From: Oscillospiraceae bacterium
GTDB taxonomy: Bacteria > Bacillota > Clostridia > Oscillospirales > Oscillospiraceae
Assembly (NCBI GenBank): GCA_016290695.1
Contig: JAEEUX010000182.1
Span: forward strand, 1-5,278
DNA: 5,278 nt
Reading direction: 5' to 3'
The position numbers were made by a program, and so were the translations under genes. The notes below the pieces were generated by a model that made no database searches, was not told the DNA's origin, and was given only the letters and a program-made list of their open reading frames with translations. Shown one piece after another: positions 4,539-5,278 of this stretch. The number at the start of each line of letters is the position of its first letter. Within the stretch, counting starts at the first letter, position 1.

Positions 4539-5278
4539 ATGCTTAGTAAAAAGGAAAATTTTCTCGAAACCATCAAGAAGGACGGCAAGCCGGACCGCCT
4601 TATCAAGCAGTTTGAGGGCACGAGCTTTCTGCCCGGCGACCCCGTGAACACCTTTGTTCGCGGCAACCGCTTCCCCGGGATGCCCCCGATGAAGGACCTT
4701 TGGGGAACCACCATCGTCTGGCCGGAGGACTCTATCGGCGCGATGCCCCACGTTACGGAGGAAAATAAGGTCGTCCAGGACGTTTGCTCCTGGCGCGATT
4801 TCACCAAGGTCCCCGACCTTATCGCAAATTGCTCCGTCGCGGCGGACTGGGAGCCCTATCTTGAGCGCGCCTCGAAGATAGACCGTTCCGAGAGCCTTCT
4901 CATGATGTTCTCACCCACGGGCGTTTTTGAGCGCCTGCACTTCCTCATGGGCTTTGAGGATACCTTCCTCAACCTCATGACCGAGCCGGAGGCTATGGAG
5001 GACCTTGCCGCCGCCATCGGCGAATATAAGTATAACGGCTTCAAGCTCATGACCGACATGGTACATCCCGACATCCTCCTCACGCATGACGACTGGGGCA
5101 GCAAGGCTAACCTCTTTATGCGTCCGGAGCAGTGGCGCGAGCTTATTAAGCCCAATTACGTAAAGGGTTACAATTACCTGCATGATAACGGCGTCATCAT
5201 CATGCACCATGCCGACTCCTTCTGCGAGCAGATCGTGGACGACATGATAGACCTGCATATCGATATCTGGCAGGGCGC
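4539..5278 (+). CDS. Uroporphyrinogen decarboxylase superfamily protein, corrinoid methyltransferase type (3'-truncated by window edge)
   Basis: The frame is open from the ATG at 4539 to the right edge (246 residues seen; family members are usually about 330-400), so it is incomplete. GGAGG lies 5 nt upstream. The sequence fits the URO-D/MtaA-like TIM-barrel superfamily: VPDL (91-94), FSPTGVFERL (124-133), LMTEPEAMEDL (147-157), LLTHDDWGSK (180-189), MRPEQWRELIKP (194-205) and MHHADSFCEQI (222-232), then DIWQG. The N-terminal MRQAGR signature of true HemE is absent, so it is not the haem-pathway decarboxylase. Relatives such as MtaA and MtbA transfer methyl groups between corrinoid proteins and coenzyme M and bind zinc through a His-x-Cys motif. 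Here the corresponding stretch reads HHADS, with no Cys at that place. Corrinoid proteins or MttB-like methyltransferases often neighbour such genes, but downstream sequence is not visible. Substrate unknown. Confidence 0.85.
   Translation, partial: MLSKKENFLETIKKDGKPDRLIKQFEGTSFLPGDPVNTFVRGNRFPGMPPMKDLWGTTIVWPEDSIGAMPHVTEENKVVQDVCSWRDFTKVPDLIANCSVAADWEPYLERASKIDRSESLLMMFSPTGVFERLHFLMGFEDTFLNLMTEPEAMEDLAAAIGEYKYNGFKLMTDMVHPDILLTHDDWGSKANLFMRPEQWRELIKPNYVKGYNYLHDNGVIIMHHADSFCEQIVDDMIDLHIDIWQG

Noticed and set aside
4353..5258. Minus-strand open frames opposite the leader and the URO-D-like gene
   Set aside because: They are shadows of the + strand coding frame that begins at 4539, which matches a known superfamily along its length.
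4539..5278. HemE, the haem-pathway uroporphyrinogen decarboxylase
   Set aside because: The N-terminal MRQAGR substrate-binding signature is absent, and the HDDWG and HHADS segments fit the methyltransferase-like branch.

Overview
The window looks like a chromosomal segment from a fairly GC-rich Clostridia-type Firmicute (Ruminococcaceae/Oscillospiraceae-like is my best guess). The reasons are a TmcAL (YlbM) gene, which belongs to Firmicutes; an acetate kinase typical of a fermenter; a Gram-positive-style lipoprotein; strong GGAGG Shine-Dalgarno sites; and compact intrinsic terminators with T-tracts. No insertion sequence, phage gene, tRNA, rRNA or CRISPR array is visible.

Layout, left to right. 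(1) A 5'-truncated Sfp-type 4'-phosphopantetheinyl transferase runs off the left edge on the + strand. Its stop overlaps by 6 nt the stop of the convergent tmcAL gene (tRNA-Met cytidine acetate ligase, - strand). (2) A 159-bp divergent intergenic region separates tmcAL from ackA (+) and carries two inverted repeats and a candidate ackA promoter. (3) Full-length ackA ends at a very strong 16-bp-stem terminator. (4) About 430 bp of AT-rich non-coding DNA follows. It holds a cluster of DnaA-box-like nonamers, a TTGACA promoter candidate whose -10 overlaps one of those nonamers, three further inverted repeats and a TATAAT promoter candidate. (5) An orphan lipoprotein gene of unknown function (+) has its own terminator. 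(6) An extended -10 promoter candidate drives a highly structured leader of about 190 nt, which ends in a hairpin that hides the ribosome binding site. (7) The last gene is a uroporphyrinogen-decarboxylase-superfamily protein of the corrinoid methyltransferase type (+), cut by the right edge.

Functional view. ackA makes ATP and acetate from acetyl phosphate. TmcAL consumes acetate and ATP to acetylate the wobble cytidine of elongator tRNA-Met, so the divergent pair shares a metabolite. The URO-D-like protein is probably part of a one-carbon or methyl-transfer pathway feeding fermentative or acetogenic metabolism, but its partners lie outside the window. Each + strand gene from ackA on appears to be its own transcription unit.

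The most interesting element is the structured leader in front of the URO-D-like gene. It has the architecture of a translational riboswitch or other cis-regulatory RNA, and I cannot match it to a class I know. Second is the DnaA-box-like cluster downstream of ackA, away from any visible dnaA gene.
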